A stretch of 64,000 nucleotides of DNA. Origin: Pseudonocardiales bacterium (GTDB lineage: Bacteria; Actinomycetota; Actinomycetes; Mycobacteriales; Pseudonocardiaceae). This document shows, in pieces, positions 34,371-46,541 of the stretch. The notes beneath the pieces are model-generated. The model ran no database searches. It was not told the DNA's origin and worked only from the letters and a program-made list of their open reading frames with translations. Where the stretch lies: the NCBI GenBank assembly GCA_023252195.1, contig JAHEXI010000004.1, positions 62,001 through 126,000 of the forward strand, read 5' to 3'. The translations under genes and the position numbers were made by a program. Numbering within the stretch: the stretch's first letter is position 1; every line of letters begins with the position of its first letter.

Positions 34371-35108
34371 CTACGGCCGCACGCTCGCGGCGGGCTCCTG
34401 CGCCAAGAGGGCAACAGCTACGTCTGTTGGGGGAGGCTGGCCGCTGCACAGCGCTCCGCGCGCCACCGCAACAGCCTCCAGCCGGCTGTGCACACCCAGC
34501 TTTGTGAAGATCTTGTTGGTGTGGGTACGGACGGTGTTCGCCGACATCCCGAGTTCGTCGGCGATCTCTGCCGGGCGGCGGCCTTGCGCCAGGCAGGTCA
34601 GGACGGCGTGCTCCCGGGGCGTCAGGACGTCCAGCGGGCCTTCCCGGCGCCGCACCCGGCCGACGTCTGCCCGCAGGTCCCGCAGAACGTGGCCTAGCTG
34701 CTCCGGTGGAAAGTAAGAATGCCCCCGGCTCGCGCCGCGCAGGGCGTCGGCGAGGGTGCCGATCGAGGACTCCTTCGATACCCAGCCGTCAGCTCCCGCC
34801 CGCGCCGCTTCGACAGCCTGCTGCGGGTCCCGGCTCGCGGTGAGGACCACGACGCGTGCCGGCGGGCACGCCGCGTGAAACGACGCCAGCAGGGTAGCCG
34901 CGTCATGCGCCTGCGCGACCTCGATGGTGATCACATCAGGACGCAGCAGGGTGGCGAGCGCATCGGGATGCGGATCCCGCGTCGTGCAGTGCCCGACGAC
35001 CACGATGTCGGGCGTGCTGGCCAACCTGGCGGCGAGCGCCTCGATCAGCATCTGCTGATCGTCGACGAGCAGCACCCGAACCGGGGTCATCGGTATCGCC
35101 CTGCTCAT
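34371..35108 (-). CDS. LuxR/NarL-type regulator with degenerate receiver (2)
   Basis: A 245-residue protein with a receiver-like domain (about 10-130) and LuxR helix-turn-helix (about 155-220: LTPREHAVLTCLAQG, NTVRTHTNKIFTKLGV). The acidic pair is intact (LLVDDQQML), and Thr (VVLTAS) and Lys (WVSKESS) are present, but the acceptor Asp is Glu (PDVITIEVAQ). A Glu here often mimics phosphorylation, so it may be constitutively active or tuned by another signal. It is a paralogue of the regulator at 21679-22416. ATG 35108 follows the previous stop by two bases, with ATG 35090 as an alternative. Confidence 0.8.
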   Translation of the reverse strand: MSRAIPMTPVRVLLVDDQQMLIEALAARLASTPDIVVVGHCTTRDPHPDALATLLRPDVITIEVAQAHDAATLLASFHAACPPARVVVLTASRDPQQAVEAARAGADGWVSKESSIGTLADALRGASRGHSYFPPEQLGHVLRDLRADVGRVRRREGPLDVLTPREHAVLTCLAQGRRPAEIADELGMSANTVRTHTNKIFTKLGVHSRLEAVAVARGALCSGQPPPTDVAVALLAQEPAASVRP

Positions 35109-35110
35109 GG

Positions 35111-35776
35111 CTACCCCGTCTTCGTCTGACCCTCCGGGCCGTGTTGCTCGTGGTCGACGAGGTCATAGCGAACCGCAAAGGTGGCCGCCTCGAGCCGGGA
35201 GTGCACTCCGAGCTTGGTCAATAGTGCCTGCACATGACTGCGCACGGTAGTCGTCGACACGCCGAGCCGCAGCGTCATCGCCGGGGTATCGAGCCCCTCG
35301 ACGAGCAATCCGAGGCATTCCCGCTCGCGAGCGGTCAGATGAGCGGCGAGCCGGCGTGCTTCGGAGACGTCGGAGCGCGCACTGGTAGCAGCCCGGGGTG
35401 CGTCCAGCACGACCGCGCCGTCGACCACGCGTTCCAGCGCGTGGACCAACTTGCGGACGCCACATGTCTTGTGAATATATCCGGCCGCCCCGAGCCGGAC
35501 GGCCCGGCGCATCGCGTCGTTATCGCCGTCTGCTGCCAGAATGAGTACCCGAGTCGCCGGGCTTACCGCGATAACGTGAGCGATTGCACTAATTCCATCG
35601 CCATCGGAAAAACGTCGACCCAGTAGGCAGATATCGGGGCGATGACGGCGGACCGCCTCGATTGTACCGGCGAGGCTTCGGGCGACCGCAGGTACGCGGA
35701 ATCCCTGCCCTACCAGTACTGCGACCAACGATTCTACGAACACCGCGTGGTCGTCGCCCAGTACGATACTAGTCAT
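35111..35776 (-). CDS. LuxR/NarL-type regulator with degenerate receiver (3)
   Basis: A 221-residue protein, receiver-like (about 1-120) plus LuxR helix-turn-helix (about 145-205: LTARERECLGLLVEG, TTVRSHVQALLTKLGV). The acidic pair is kept (LGDDHAVF), but the acceptor Asp is Gly (PDICLLGRRF), the conserved Thr/Ser is Ala (LILAAD) and only the Lys (IHKTCG) remains. Phosphorelay control is therefore unlikely. It heads the minus-strand exopolysaccharide gene run and is divergent from mfd. No histidine kinase is encoded nearby. The start ATG 35776 lacks a clear ribosome site. Confidence 0.8.
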   Translation of the reverse strand: MTSIVLGDDHAVFVESLVAVLVGQGFRVPAVARSLAGTIEAVRRHRPDICLLGRRFSDGDGISAIAHVIAVSPATRVLILAADGDNDAMRRAVRLGAAGYIHKTCGVRKLVHALERVVDGAVVLDAPRAATSARSDVSEARRLAAHLTARERECLGLLVEGLDTPAMTLRLGVSTTTVRSHVQALLTKLGVHSRLEAATFAVRYDLVDHEQHGPEGQTKTG

Positions 35777-36092
35777 GGCGGATCATGTCGAACTGACCGA
35801 ATTGCCGCAGTCAGCCCGCCCCCCGACGGTCGCCAATATCCCCACCCCATCATGAGTATTTCGTCGCGAACAAGTTCCGCTAGATAAGCGATTGAACGCT
35901 TTCAGCTTACAACGGCGGACGACCACTGGTTACCGAGATCGCCGATCAGGGCACGTATTATCCCCACCGAGGACTACCAACTGCACTCGCCGCTGCCGCC
36001 GACCACTACCAACCCAGCCGATCGCGCAGGAACACGATCGCCTACTGTGGGTACTCGACCCCGTGCGCCGGTCGCGTCCCGGGGAGGGGTCC
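35777..36092. other. Divergent intergenic region between regulator and mfd
   Basis: About 315 bases, AT-richer near 35860-35960. It must hold the promoters for the minus-strand exopolysaccharide operon and for mfd. TATTAT at 35956-35961 is a possible plus-strand -10 for mfd, without a convincing -35. GAACTTGTTC at 35868-35877 is a small palindrome. No protein-coding feature is apparent. Confidence 0.4.
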
Positions 36093-39722
<3,630 letters not shown>

Positions 39723-39726
39723 CGCG

Positions 39727-39887
39727 CTACGGAGCCCGCTGCAGGTACGCATCGACTGCGCGCGCGAAGTCCTCGAGATCGCCGAGCCGGCCCAGGCGCT
39801 CTCGCCGTGCGAGCAAATGTCGCGGAGTGCACCCAGCCGGCGGCCGATCTCGCGCAGCCGCCGGTTAACGACCTCAGTGTCGACCAA
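39727..39887 (-). pseudogene. Remnant of a HEPN-domain (DUF86) gene
   Basis: From a TTG at 39887 the frame reads VDTEVVNRRLREIGRRLGALRD, a typical HEPN/DUF86 N-terminus. The reading then continues only after a frame change as ERLGRLGDLEDFARAVDAYLQRAP, a typical HEPN C-terminus, ending at TAG 39727-39729. The central roughly 80 residues, including the R-x4-6-H RNase motif, are missing. An internal deletion with frameshift is therefore inferred. It overlaps the end of the MNT gene by 14 bases, the usual arrangement of the pair. Confidence 0.7.
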
Positions 39888-40317
39888 AACGGGCCTGACG
39901 CAGCCGGTTGCGCGTGCCGGCCGCCAGCAATCGCCGGGCCGGAGCCATATCCAGGTAGCGGTCGACAGTCCGGACCCAGTGGTCGACGCGGGCCTTGTCA
40001 TCGCGGGAGACGAGGACCGTGCCATCGCGGAGCACCCGGTAGGACAGCGCGACTGGTGCGTCGTTGAGGATGACGACGTCCGCACGCATCGGCGCCACCG
40101 CGTGTGCGATCCCTGCCGTGAGTTCGAGCCTGCGCTGCTCGTCGTCGCTGTCGAGGAGCAGCGCGGCGTCGACGTCGGACAGCGGCCCGGCCCGACCGCG
40201 GGCGTGCGAGCCGTACAGGTAGGCGACGAGCACGCCGGGCGCGCCGATCAGCAGGCGACGGAGTCGCTCGGTGAGATCGTGCGTCGACACCGCCGTGCTT
40301 CCGCTGGCCTCGATCAC
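39874..40317 (-). CDS. MNT-type minimal nucleotidyltransferase (HEPN-MNT antitoxin)
   Basis: A 147-residue minimal nucleotidyltransferase. The active site YGSHARGRAGPLSDVDAALL has the GS motif (36-37) and both metal aspartates (Asp48, Asp50); the third carboxylate is likely in RADVVILND. MNT proteins of this class pair with HEPN RNases and can AMPylate the toxin. Here the HEPN gene downstream is decayed, so the antitoxin may be a relic or have another use. Convergent with mfd. Confidence 0.8.
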   Translation of the reverse strand: MIEASGSTAVSTHDLTERLRRLLIGAPGVLVAYLYGSHARGRAGPLSDVDAALLLDSDDEQRRLELTAGIAHAVAPMRADVVILNDAPVALSYRVLRDGTVLVSRDDKARVDHWVRTVDRYLDMAPARRLLAAGTRNRLRQARFGRH

Positions 40318-40350
40318 TGGATCGAGGTAGCCGTGCCTTCGTCGCCGACG

Positions 40351-41160
40351 CTATCCATCCAGTGCACGTGAGATGGCGGATCGGCCGGTGGGTAGGTGAG
40401 GGTTACCGCTGGCTTGGGCGGCTATGGCGTCCTTCAGTGCACTGAATACCTCATCGAGGTGGCGCAGCAGCGGCATCAGGTTCTTGATGGTGCGGAGCAG
40501 TTTGAGGATCAGTTCAGAGATCTTGGTTGCCCACTCGGCGATCAGGGTCATGGCCTGCTCGGCCACCACTGGAGCCGCGAGCCCGCCGCTGCCGAGCAGC
40601 TCAGCGGCATACTCGATCAGATAGCCGACGAGCTCGCTGATCATTTTTCGGATCTCCTCGCGGATCGCGGCGACGATCATTCCGCTCATGGTGACGGCGA
40701 CGCGGATGCCGTCGGCTGCGATCGCCATCGCTTCGAGCAGGTGGTCGCTGCCCTGGGCGTGGCCCCGGTAGGCTTCGGCGGCCGCGCCCTGCCACGTCGT
40801 GAGATCGCCGGCGACGGCGTGCGCGTAGTCCTGCCGCGCCGCGGATACCGCATCGGCGACGTTGCCCCAGGTCTGGGCGTGGGCCGTGATCGCATCGGGG
40901 CTGCCGGCCAGCCAGTCCAGCGGCTCGGCGAGGATCTCGACGTGCTCAATCAGCCACCCGACGCCGTAGGAGAGCAACGCGCCGGCCGGATTGGAGACGT
41001 AACTGAGAGCGTCCAGGGTCGCCGACGCGGTGTCGATTCCGACCTCAACCCAATCTCCGCTGGAGATGGCATTGACGCACTGGATTGCTGGATCAAGGAT
41101 GCCTATCCCTGCATAGGCAGTGGGGTGCTCCTCGTCAGCGACCAGAGGGTTCGCCGTCAT
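40351..41160 (-). CDS. WXG100-like ESX-associated protein
   Basis: A 269-residue, largely helical protein. A WXG-type turn occurs in LTTWQGAAAEAYRGH (about 119-133), between helices such as DAVSAARQDYAHAVAG and HLLEAMAIAADGIRVAVT. The C-terminal part is strongly helical with hydrophobic stretches (about 155-240). Its size resembles the longer WXG100/EspB-like type VII secretion substrates of Pseudonocardiaceae rather than ESAT-6-size proteins. Its ATG directly follows the stop of the EspC-like gene. No ESX core gene is present in the window. Confidence 0.65.
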   Translation of the reverse strand: MTANPLVADEEHPTAYAGIGILDPAIQCVNAISSGDWVEVGIDTASATLDALSYVSNPAGALLSYGVGWLIEHVEILAEPLDWLAGSPDAITAHAQTWGNVADAVSAARQDYAHAVAGDLTTWQGAAAEAYRGHAQGSDHLLEAMAIAADGIRVAVTMSGMIVAAIREEIRKMISELVGYLIEYAAELLGSGGLAAPVVAEQAMTLIAEWATKISELILKLLRTIKNLMPLLRHLDEVFSALKDAIAAQASGNPHLPTGRSAISRALDG

Positions 41161-41475
41161 CTATTCAGATCCCCTCATCTGGTACAAGGCCATCGCGTTG
41201 GCGTCATCGATATCTGCATAGTCCACGGCGGTTGCCCTGACGTTGACCGCGGTGCTGCTCAGGCGTTTGGCGCTGCTGTCCAGCACGGTCGCTCCCAAGT
41301 GCTGTAGCGGGTTGAGCAACATCGGCAGGCTCTGGCAGTAGGAGCCGTAAGCATCCGTGGGCAGGCTCATCTCCCGTGCTGCGTCCACCGCCGCAGCCAA
41401 CCTGTCGCTGATCCGGTCGACTTTCTTGGCGTGTTCCCGTAGTGCCTCAGTAAGCACCTCGTACTGGTCGGCCAC
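41161..41475 (-). CDS. EspC-like ESX secretion-associated protein (DUF2580)
   Basis: A 104-residue helical protein beginning DQYEVLTEALREHAKKVDRI, matching ESX-1 secretion-associated DUF2580/EspC-like proteins: two amphipathic helices with a turn after SLPTDAYGSYCQSLPMLL. GTG 41475 has AAGGGG eight bases upstream; the open frame back to 41589 runs inside the YbaB-like gene. Sandwiched between a YbaB-like gene and a WXG100-like gene, which is the common arrangement of small ESX substrate operons in this group. Confidence 0.75.
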   Translation of the reverse strand: MADQYEVLTEALREHAKKVDRISDRLAAAVDAAREMSLPTDAYGSYCQSLPMLLNPLQHLGATVLDSSAKRLSSTAVNVRATAVDYADIDDANAMALYQMRGSE

Positions 41476-41485
41476 ATCGTGCCCC

Positions 41486-42007
41486 TTAGCGCAGGTAATC
41501 CCGGTCGGCGAAGTACTCCTCATCGTCAGGCGGCGCCGCGCGGGGCTGGCGCCCCGGCGGTGGCGAGTAACGCTGCGGCGCAGTGTCATCTTTGATCGCG
41601 CCCAATCCGAGCACCATCGGGTCCGGTGCCGTGCTCAGGTCTTCACCGAAGCGCTCCCGGTAGCCCGACACCACCTTTTCGACAACGGGTTGGTCGCCAC
41701 CGACGGTGGCCTGCATGGCGTCCTGGACCAGCGGGGCGAGCTGGCGCTGCGCGCGCCGCAAACAGGCCATCACCTGCACGGCGAGTTCCGGGGCCGACAT
41801 CTCGCGGATCCTGTCGGTGAAGGCCAGTTCGGTCAGCGCCCCGCGTGAGTCGACTGTGACCCGGACCGCGCCGTCCCTGGACGCTTCGGACACCTGAACC
41901 TGCTCGACCTGCGAACGCATGGCGTGAAACTGCTCGGCCTTAGCGGCGAACCCCTGCGTCCACTGCGACAGCCGGCGCTGCGCCTCGTCGGGGTCGATGT
42001 CGTACAT
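41486..42007 (-). CDS. YbaB/EbfC-like protein, ESX-accessory type
   Basis: A 173-residue protein whose first 110 residues match the YbaB/EbfC fold (a helix with AEQFHAMRSQVEQVQV, then strands VRVTVDSRGALTELAFTDRI, then a helix). The tail is acidic and proline-rich. The core family binds DNA or associates with nucleoids; variants like this are found next to EspC/WXG100 genes where their job is unclear. ATG 42007 has GAGGAG five bases upstream. It is the first gene of the three-gene ESX-accessory operon 42007-40351. Confidence 0.75.
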   Translation of the reverse strand: MYDIDPDEAQRRLSQWTQGFAAKAEQFHAMRSQVEQVQVSEASRDGAVRVTVDSRGALTELAFTDRIREMSAPELAVQVMACLRRAQRQLAPLVQDAMQATVGGDQPVVEKVVSGYRERFGEDLSTAPDPMVLGLGAIKDDTAPQRYSPPPGRQPRAAPPDDEEYFADRDYLR

Positions 42008-42255
42008 GGGTCTCCTCAGGCTGCGCCCGGTAACCGGTGTGTTGCCCGGGGTCGGACAAGCATCGGACGAGCAGAGTACGCAACGGAGAGCAGCTTCGAG
42101 CCTGCCGGTGCTGGTGATGGCTCCATAGGGGCGCTGCTCGACCGGGGCTAGGCATGCGATGAGGCAATTGCCAGCGGCCTCGTATTTTTTGCCGTCCGGG
42201 GTCTCTCTTACAGGGTAGTGGCGAGGACGCGGCGGTTCGTGTCGGGAGGCTGGCC

Positions 42256-44574
42256 GTGAATGTGAGCTGGCCCCTGGTCGGGCGAGTCGATGAGCTGGCA
42301 GCATGCCATCGAGTACTGCGTGGGGCGGGTAAAGGCGGGGCGCGTCCGGAAGGTGTGGTGTTGGCAGGGGCACCGGGGGTTGGGAAGACCCGGCTGGCTC
42401 GCGAAGCGCTGGCTACCGCCGAAGCCGCGGGATGCGCGCCATGGTGGGTGGTGGCGTCCCGAGCGGCTGCGTCGATCCCATTCGGCGCTGTGGCACATGT
42501 CGTCCCACCTGTACTCGACGGCGGCATGGACCGATTTGCGGTGCTGCAACGTGCTGGTGATTGGCTCACTGCATCGGCCTCAGGTCGTCGGCCAGTGCTG
42601 GGGATCGATGATGCGCATTGGCTCGATGATGGGTCAGCGGCTCTGATCCATCATCTGACCCTCACAGGCGTGGCATCGGTGGTCGTTACCGTGCGGTTGG
42701 GAGAACCGGCCCCTGACCCGGTGACCGCGCTGTGGAAGGAGGGATTGGCCGAACGGATTGACGTTGCGGCGCTCAGCAGAGCCCAGAGCGCCGCGCTGGT
42801 AGAGGCAGGCCTGGGCGGGCCGGTGGACGGGCTGACTGTCGAGCGGCTCTGGCAGTTCAGCCAGGGCAATGCGCTGTATCTACGGGAACTGGTCCGAGGA
42901 TGGGCAGAAAGCGGCGCGCTGGTCTGCACGGACCGGGTCTGGCGCTGGCAGGGGCCGATACTGGCGCCTGCGCGTCTGGTCGAGCTGCTGGAAGCCCGCG
43001 TCGGCAAGGAGCCTGTGCCCGTGCGGCAGCTGGCGGAACTGGTGGCCTTCGGTGAACCCCTCGACGTCGAGGCCCTGCAGCAGGTAGGGATAGACCCGAC
43101 GATTGTGCAGGCCGCTGAGGACGCTGGACTGCTGTGCAGTGAGTCGATTGGCGCCGGGATCCAGGTCCGGCTGGCTCATCCGTTGTACGGGGAGGTGCTG
43201 CGAATGCGGACCTCGCCGCTGCGGGCCCGAGCTGTGTACGCGTCGCTGGCCAGGACGCTGACCTCGGTTGGAGCTACCCAGCCCAATGCTGCGCTGCGGC
43301 TGGCCGTGTGGCACCTCAACGCCGGGCTCAGGTGTGAGCCGGATGTGCTGGTGGCCGGCTCGAGCGCGGCGCTGGCCGGTTTCGACTACCGGCTCGCCGA
43401 GCGGCTGGCGCGATCCGCGATCGTGGCCGGTGGCGGTATGGCCGCCAACCAGGCGTTGGCTGAGACGTTGGTCGCTCAGGGGCAGGCCGAGCAGGCCGAG
43501 GCCATCTTTGTCGGCTTGCCCTTGGACGGCGTCACTGACCAGGTGCGTGCAGCGGTGGCTCGCACCAGGGTGTTGAATCTGCACTGGGGTCTGGGCCGAC
43601 CGGTGGATGCCGAGGCGGTGCTGAGCGAGACAGAGGCGGAGATCGCCGACCCGGCGTGCCGGGATGAGCTTGCGTGTCTACGGGCCAAGTTCCTCCAACA
43701 CGCCGGACAGTGCGCCGACGCGATCGAACTGGCGAACAAGATCCTGGCGCGTCCGAAGGCGACTGAGGCCGCAGTCTCGACCAGCCTCGCTGTCCGGGCT
43801 CAAGCTCTGACCGCCTTGGGACAATATGATCAGTCCGTCGACGCTGCGCAACGGGGTGTTGAGTTCGAACGCAAGCGAAACAACGGATTATGGTCGTTAG
43901 CCGAAGACGAAGTGGTCTCGGGTTCGTGCATCGGGTATCTGTGGGCCGGGCAGCTGGCGCCGGCTGAGGCAGTGGCGAGGTCTTGTTACCAGCGGGCGGT
44001 CGCGATGAGCTGGCCGATGGGCACCGCAGCGTGGGCCATGTGGCTGGGTGAGATCGAGCGCGCGCGGGGACGCCTTACCGACGCGTTGCGCTGGTTCCGG
44101 GAAGCGGCGGCGGTCGCGCGGGGTGACGCTTTCCGCCACCCGTACTGGTCGTTCCTCGACCGTCATGTGCTCGCCGGCCTGGTCCGCGCGGCGGCCCAGG
44201 CCGGCGAGTCGGCCAGAGGCCGCCGCCGCGTTGGCTGGTGCTGGCGGGCGCGGCCTGTCATCCCTGGAGTTCCTGGACTCCTTCTTCGGATCGGTCCACG
44301 CCTGGGTTGCGGCGGCCAGGGGGGAAATCACGGCCGGGATAGAGCTTGCGCTCAACGCAGCCGAGGTCGCGCGGCACCGCGGCCACGCAGGGTTCGAGAT
44401 CATCGCGTTGCACGATGTGGTCCGGTTGGGAGCACCGGCCCGAGTCGTGCGGCGCCTGGCGGAGCTGGCCACGGTGGTGGAGGGCCGGTTGGCCCCGCTC
44501 TATGCCATCCACGCCGGTGCACTGGCCGCTGGGGATGGTACCCGACTCGACGCGGTCGCCGCGGCGTTCGCTGA
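42256..44574 (+). CDS. AAA ATPase/TPR regulator, C-terminus frameshifted
   Basis: A LuxR-family (LAL-type) regulator-like ATPase. The N-terminal AAA module has Walker A GAPGVGKT (38-45) and Walker B VLGIDDAHWLDDGS (114-127), followed by TPR-like helices to about residue 650. From about 44209 the expected sequence continues in the next frame (see 44210-44980), and this frame degenerates into R/G/P-rich sequence to 44574. An extra T at 44209 (after GGCGAG) would explain the shift. No LuxR helix-turn-helix is found in any frame before the SARP gene. Start GTG 42256 has GGGAGG six bases upstream. It is probably inactive as a regulator unless the shift is an assembly error. Confidence 0.75.
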   Translation: MNVSWPLVGRVDELAACHRVLRGAGKGGARPEGVVLAGAPGVGKTRLAREALATAEAAGCAPWWVVASRAAASIPFGAVAHVVPPVLDGGMDRFAVLQRAGDWLTASASGRRPVLGIDDAHWLDDGSAALIHHLTLTGVASVVVTVRLGEPAPDPVTALWKEGLAERIDVAALSRAQSAALVEAGLGGPVDGLTVERLWQFSQGNALYLRELVRGWAESGALVCTDRVWRWQGPILAPARLVELLEARVGKEPVPVRQLAELVAFGEPLDVEALQQVGIDPTIVQAAEDAGLLCSESIGAGIQVRLAHPLYGEVLRMRTSPLRARAVYASLARTLTSVGATQPNAALRLAVWHLNAGLRCEPDVLVAGSSAALAGFDYRLAERLARSAIVAGGGMAANQALAETLVAQGQAEQAEAIFVGLPLDGVTDQVRAAVARTRVLNLHWGLGRPVDAEAVLSETEAEIADPACRDELACLRAKFLQHAGQCADAIELANKILARPKATEAAVSTSLAVRAQALTALGQYDQSVDAAQRGVEFERKRNNGLWSLAEDEVVSGSCIGYLWAGQLAPAEAVARSCYQRAVAMSWPMGTAAWAMWLGEIERARGRLTDALRWFREAAAVARGDAFRHPYWSFLDRHVLAGLVRAAAQAGESARGRRRVGWCWRARPVIPGVPGLLLRIGPRLGCGGQGGNHGRDRACAQRSRGRAAPRPRRVRDHRVARCGPVGSTGPSRAAPGGAGHGGGGPVGPALCHPRRCTGRWGWYPTRRGRRGVR

Positions 44575-44980
44575 GCTGGGCTATCTCCTACTGGCCGCTG
44601 AAGCAGCTACCCAGGCTGCCGCGGCACACCGTGGTGCCGGTTACCGGACCCGGGCGGGAGCTTCGCGCTACTCGCGACGCCGCGATGCCGGTCGACATAG
44701 CGTCGAGCCATGCACTGCAAGGCTCGACAGAGATGAACAGCTCCCCGGAAGCTCTCCGGGCAGCATTGGATGGGCTGTGGCGCAGCGCCCAGGAGAGCTC
44801 CGATGGCATCCTGTCGGGTGCGATCACGGCTGGCCAGCGAGCGCTGGAGGAATGGCAGCAGGCGGTCGCCAGCCTGCGTCACCACGAAGAGGTGCGCAGC
44901 CTGGCCGCATCGACCGAGCTGCGGGCCAGGGACCGACTGAACTCGGTGCTGGAGTTGCTCACCAAGCTCTCCGGTCATAG
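44210..44980 (+). pseudogene. Out-of-frame continuation of the AAA/TPR regulator
   Basis: In the frame starting CGG at 44210 the sequence reads clean TPR-like protein, with EFLDSFFGSVHAWVAAARGE, ELALNAAEVARHRGHAGFEI and ALHDVVRLGAPARVVRRLAE, up to about 44640. It then loses protein character and stops at 44980. This is the missing C-terminal portion of the regulator beginning at 42256. The final LuxR domain expected for this family is absent, so there is also a 3' deletion or replacement. Confidence 0.65.
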
Positions 44981-45887
44981 TGAGATGATCGGGCCGTCAG
45001 CCGATCGCAGCCAGCGATCCCAGTCGGCCTCGACCAGCCGCCCCTGGCCCGGACTCGCCGTGCGGATGCTGGGCAATTTCGAGCTCGACTTTGACGGGCA
45101 GCCGGTGCGGGATTGGCATGGCAAGCGTGCTGTCTCGATCATGCAGTTTCTCTTGTCGAATCGTCGACACGGAGTATGTCGCGAAACGCTGATCGATGCG
45201 ATCTGGTCGGAAATCCCGGCGGACCGCGGGCGCCGAAGGCTCCACCAGGGCATCTACGACCTTCGCGGCACGTTGCGCGCCGCCGATCCAGGGCGAACTC
45301 ACATAATCTGTGTCGATGGCTCGTATCGATTGGACCCCACTATTAAGATCTGGGTCGATGTGGAGGAGTTCGATCGGCTCGTGTCCGCGGCCGCGGACAG
45401 TCAGGCGAATAACCATCTCGATGAAGCCTTCGAATTTTGCCGGGCGGCCAAGAGGCTCTACCGCGCCGATTTCCTCTCCGATGCCACCGGTCTCGATTGG
45501 GCCACGGCCGAACGCCATCGGCTGCGGACCCGCTACATTGTGCTGTGCAATCAGCTCGCCACGCTGCACGCCGCGCGCGGTGAGCCTCGTTGCGCTATCG
45601 CGGTTCTTGAGCGCGTCCTCGCCAAGGATCCGTGGAACGAGGATAGCGCAAGAATCATGATGCAATGCTACGTCGAGATGGGCCAGCTATCGTTGGCGCT
45701 GCGGGTCTTCAAATCCTGCGAAGGAGCCCTGGAGCGGGAACTGGGCGTTCGGCCTGCCGCCGAGACTCTTAAGCTCTACCGCCGGATCCTCGCCGAGCCG
45801 GGCAGCGCCGTCACGTCTGCTGCGCACCGACCACAATCTCGACCACCGCGGGCCGCAGTCCCCGCCGCAGCGGCGCCGGGCCATTGA
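44733..45887 (+). CDS. SARP/AfsR-type regulator with BTAD domain
   Basis: A 384-residue transcriptional activator. Residues 1-100 are helical and charged (coiled-coil-like). Residues about 108-200 form an OmpR-like winged helix (LAVRMLGNFELDFDGQPVRD, RHGVCRETLIDAIWSE). Residues about 215-365 are the bacterial transcriptional activation domain (VDVEEFDRLVSAA, CNQLATLHAARGE, ALRVFKSCEGALERELGVRP). SARPs activate biosynthetic or secretion genes by binding direct or inverted heptamers. ATG 44733 is taken as the start; ATG 44685 is in frame too. It overlaps the decayed end of the preceding regulator. Confidence 0.8.
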   Translation: MNSSPEALRAALDGLWRSAQESSDGILSGAITAGQRALEEWQQAVASLRHHEEVRSLAASTELRARDRLNSVLELLTKLSGHSEMIGPSADRSQRSQSASTSRPWPGLAVRMLGNFELDFDGQPVRDWHGKRAVSIMQFLLSNRRHGVCRETLIDAIWSEIPADRGRRRLHQGIYDLRGTLRAADPGRTHIICVDGSYRLDPTIKIWVDVEEFDRLVSAAADSQANNHLDEAFEFCRAAKRLYRADFLSDATGLDWATAERHRLRTRYIVLCNQLATLHAARGEPRCAIAVLERVLAKDPWNEDSARIMMQCYVEMGQLSLALRVFKSCEGALERELGVRPAAETLKLYRRILAEPGSAVTSAAHRPQSRPPRAAVPAAAAPGH

Positions 45888-46049
45888 TCAGTGCTGGCGT
45901 CACCGCGGGCCCAACGCACCGGCCTCGATAACGGGTCGGCCGGGCGGCGTACCCTCAGGCTGCGTCGCAGGTTCGTCGTGCACCTGTCGACCTCCGTCGC
46001 CTCGATGGGTCAGGCCGCTCGGCCGAGCCGGTCCGGCTACCTGACTTGA

Positions 46050-46541
46050 TCAGTTGTCGGGGTGGTCCTTGACTGCTGGCAGCACGGAGATGTGGAAGTC
46101 CTTGCAGCTGTCGAAAACGAACCCCGGAATGCCACAGCAGTCCCGAGATCCCAGCGTGATGCAGATGTCGTACTGCTTTCCGCAGGGCCCGGCGATCAAT
46201 GTGCCGCCGGGCAGGTCGAACTCGAACACGAAGCAGTGGGTGTTGCAGGGATCGTAGTCGCCCTCGAGCGTGATGTTCTGGCAGAACTCGCCCTCCGGGC
46301 CGCTGCCGCAGGATTCGAAGGCAAGGCAGACGCACAGCTCAGTGTCACAGAGGTAGTTCACAAGCGTGCCGTTCAGGGTAACGGTGACCTGAACTTTGAG
46401 ATCCTGGTCTTCGTGGACAAAGCCGACCGGTTCGTCGGGGTCGGTCACGTTGAAGACTTTGGTGGACAGGTCGGCTGTGAGGGTCAAGAAAACCGGCGAA
46501 ACGTCGATGGTACAAGTGGTGATGTCAGTGCTCGTGGTCAT
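46050..46541 (-). CDS. Orphan cysteine-rich protein
   Basis: A 163-residue acidic protein with 13 cysteines, grouped as LCDTELCVC, DPCNTHC, GPCGKQYDIC and SRDCCG, in an otherwise beta-strand-like, Thr/Val-rich sequence. No signal peptide is present despite its secreted-protein look; the N-terminus is MTTSTDITTCTIDVS. ATG 46541 has a GGGAAG six bases upstream. I do not recognise the family. It is convergent with the SARP gene and carries an operator-like inverted repeat about 140 bases upstream, so control by the SARP is plausible. Metal binding or disulfide-stabilised structural roles are both possible. Confidence 0.65.
   Translation of the reverse strand: MTTSTDITTCTIDVSPVFLTLTADLSTKVFNVTDPDEPVGFVHEDQDLKVQVTVTLNGTLVNYLCDTELCVCLAFESCGSGPEGEFCQNITLEGDYDPCNTHCFVFEFDLPGGTLIAGPCGKQYDICITLGSRDCCGIPGFVFDSCKDFHISVLPAVKDHPDN

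Noticed and set aside
45955-46335. A 126-codon minus-strand frame overlapping the Cys-rich gene
   Set aside because: Arg/His-rich translation without a start site; the 46050-46541 frame has a ribosome site and coherent Cys pattern.
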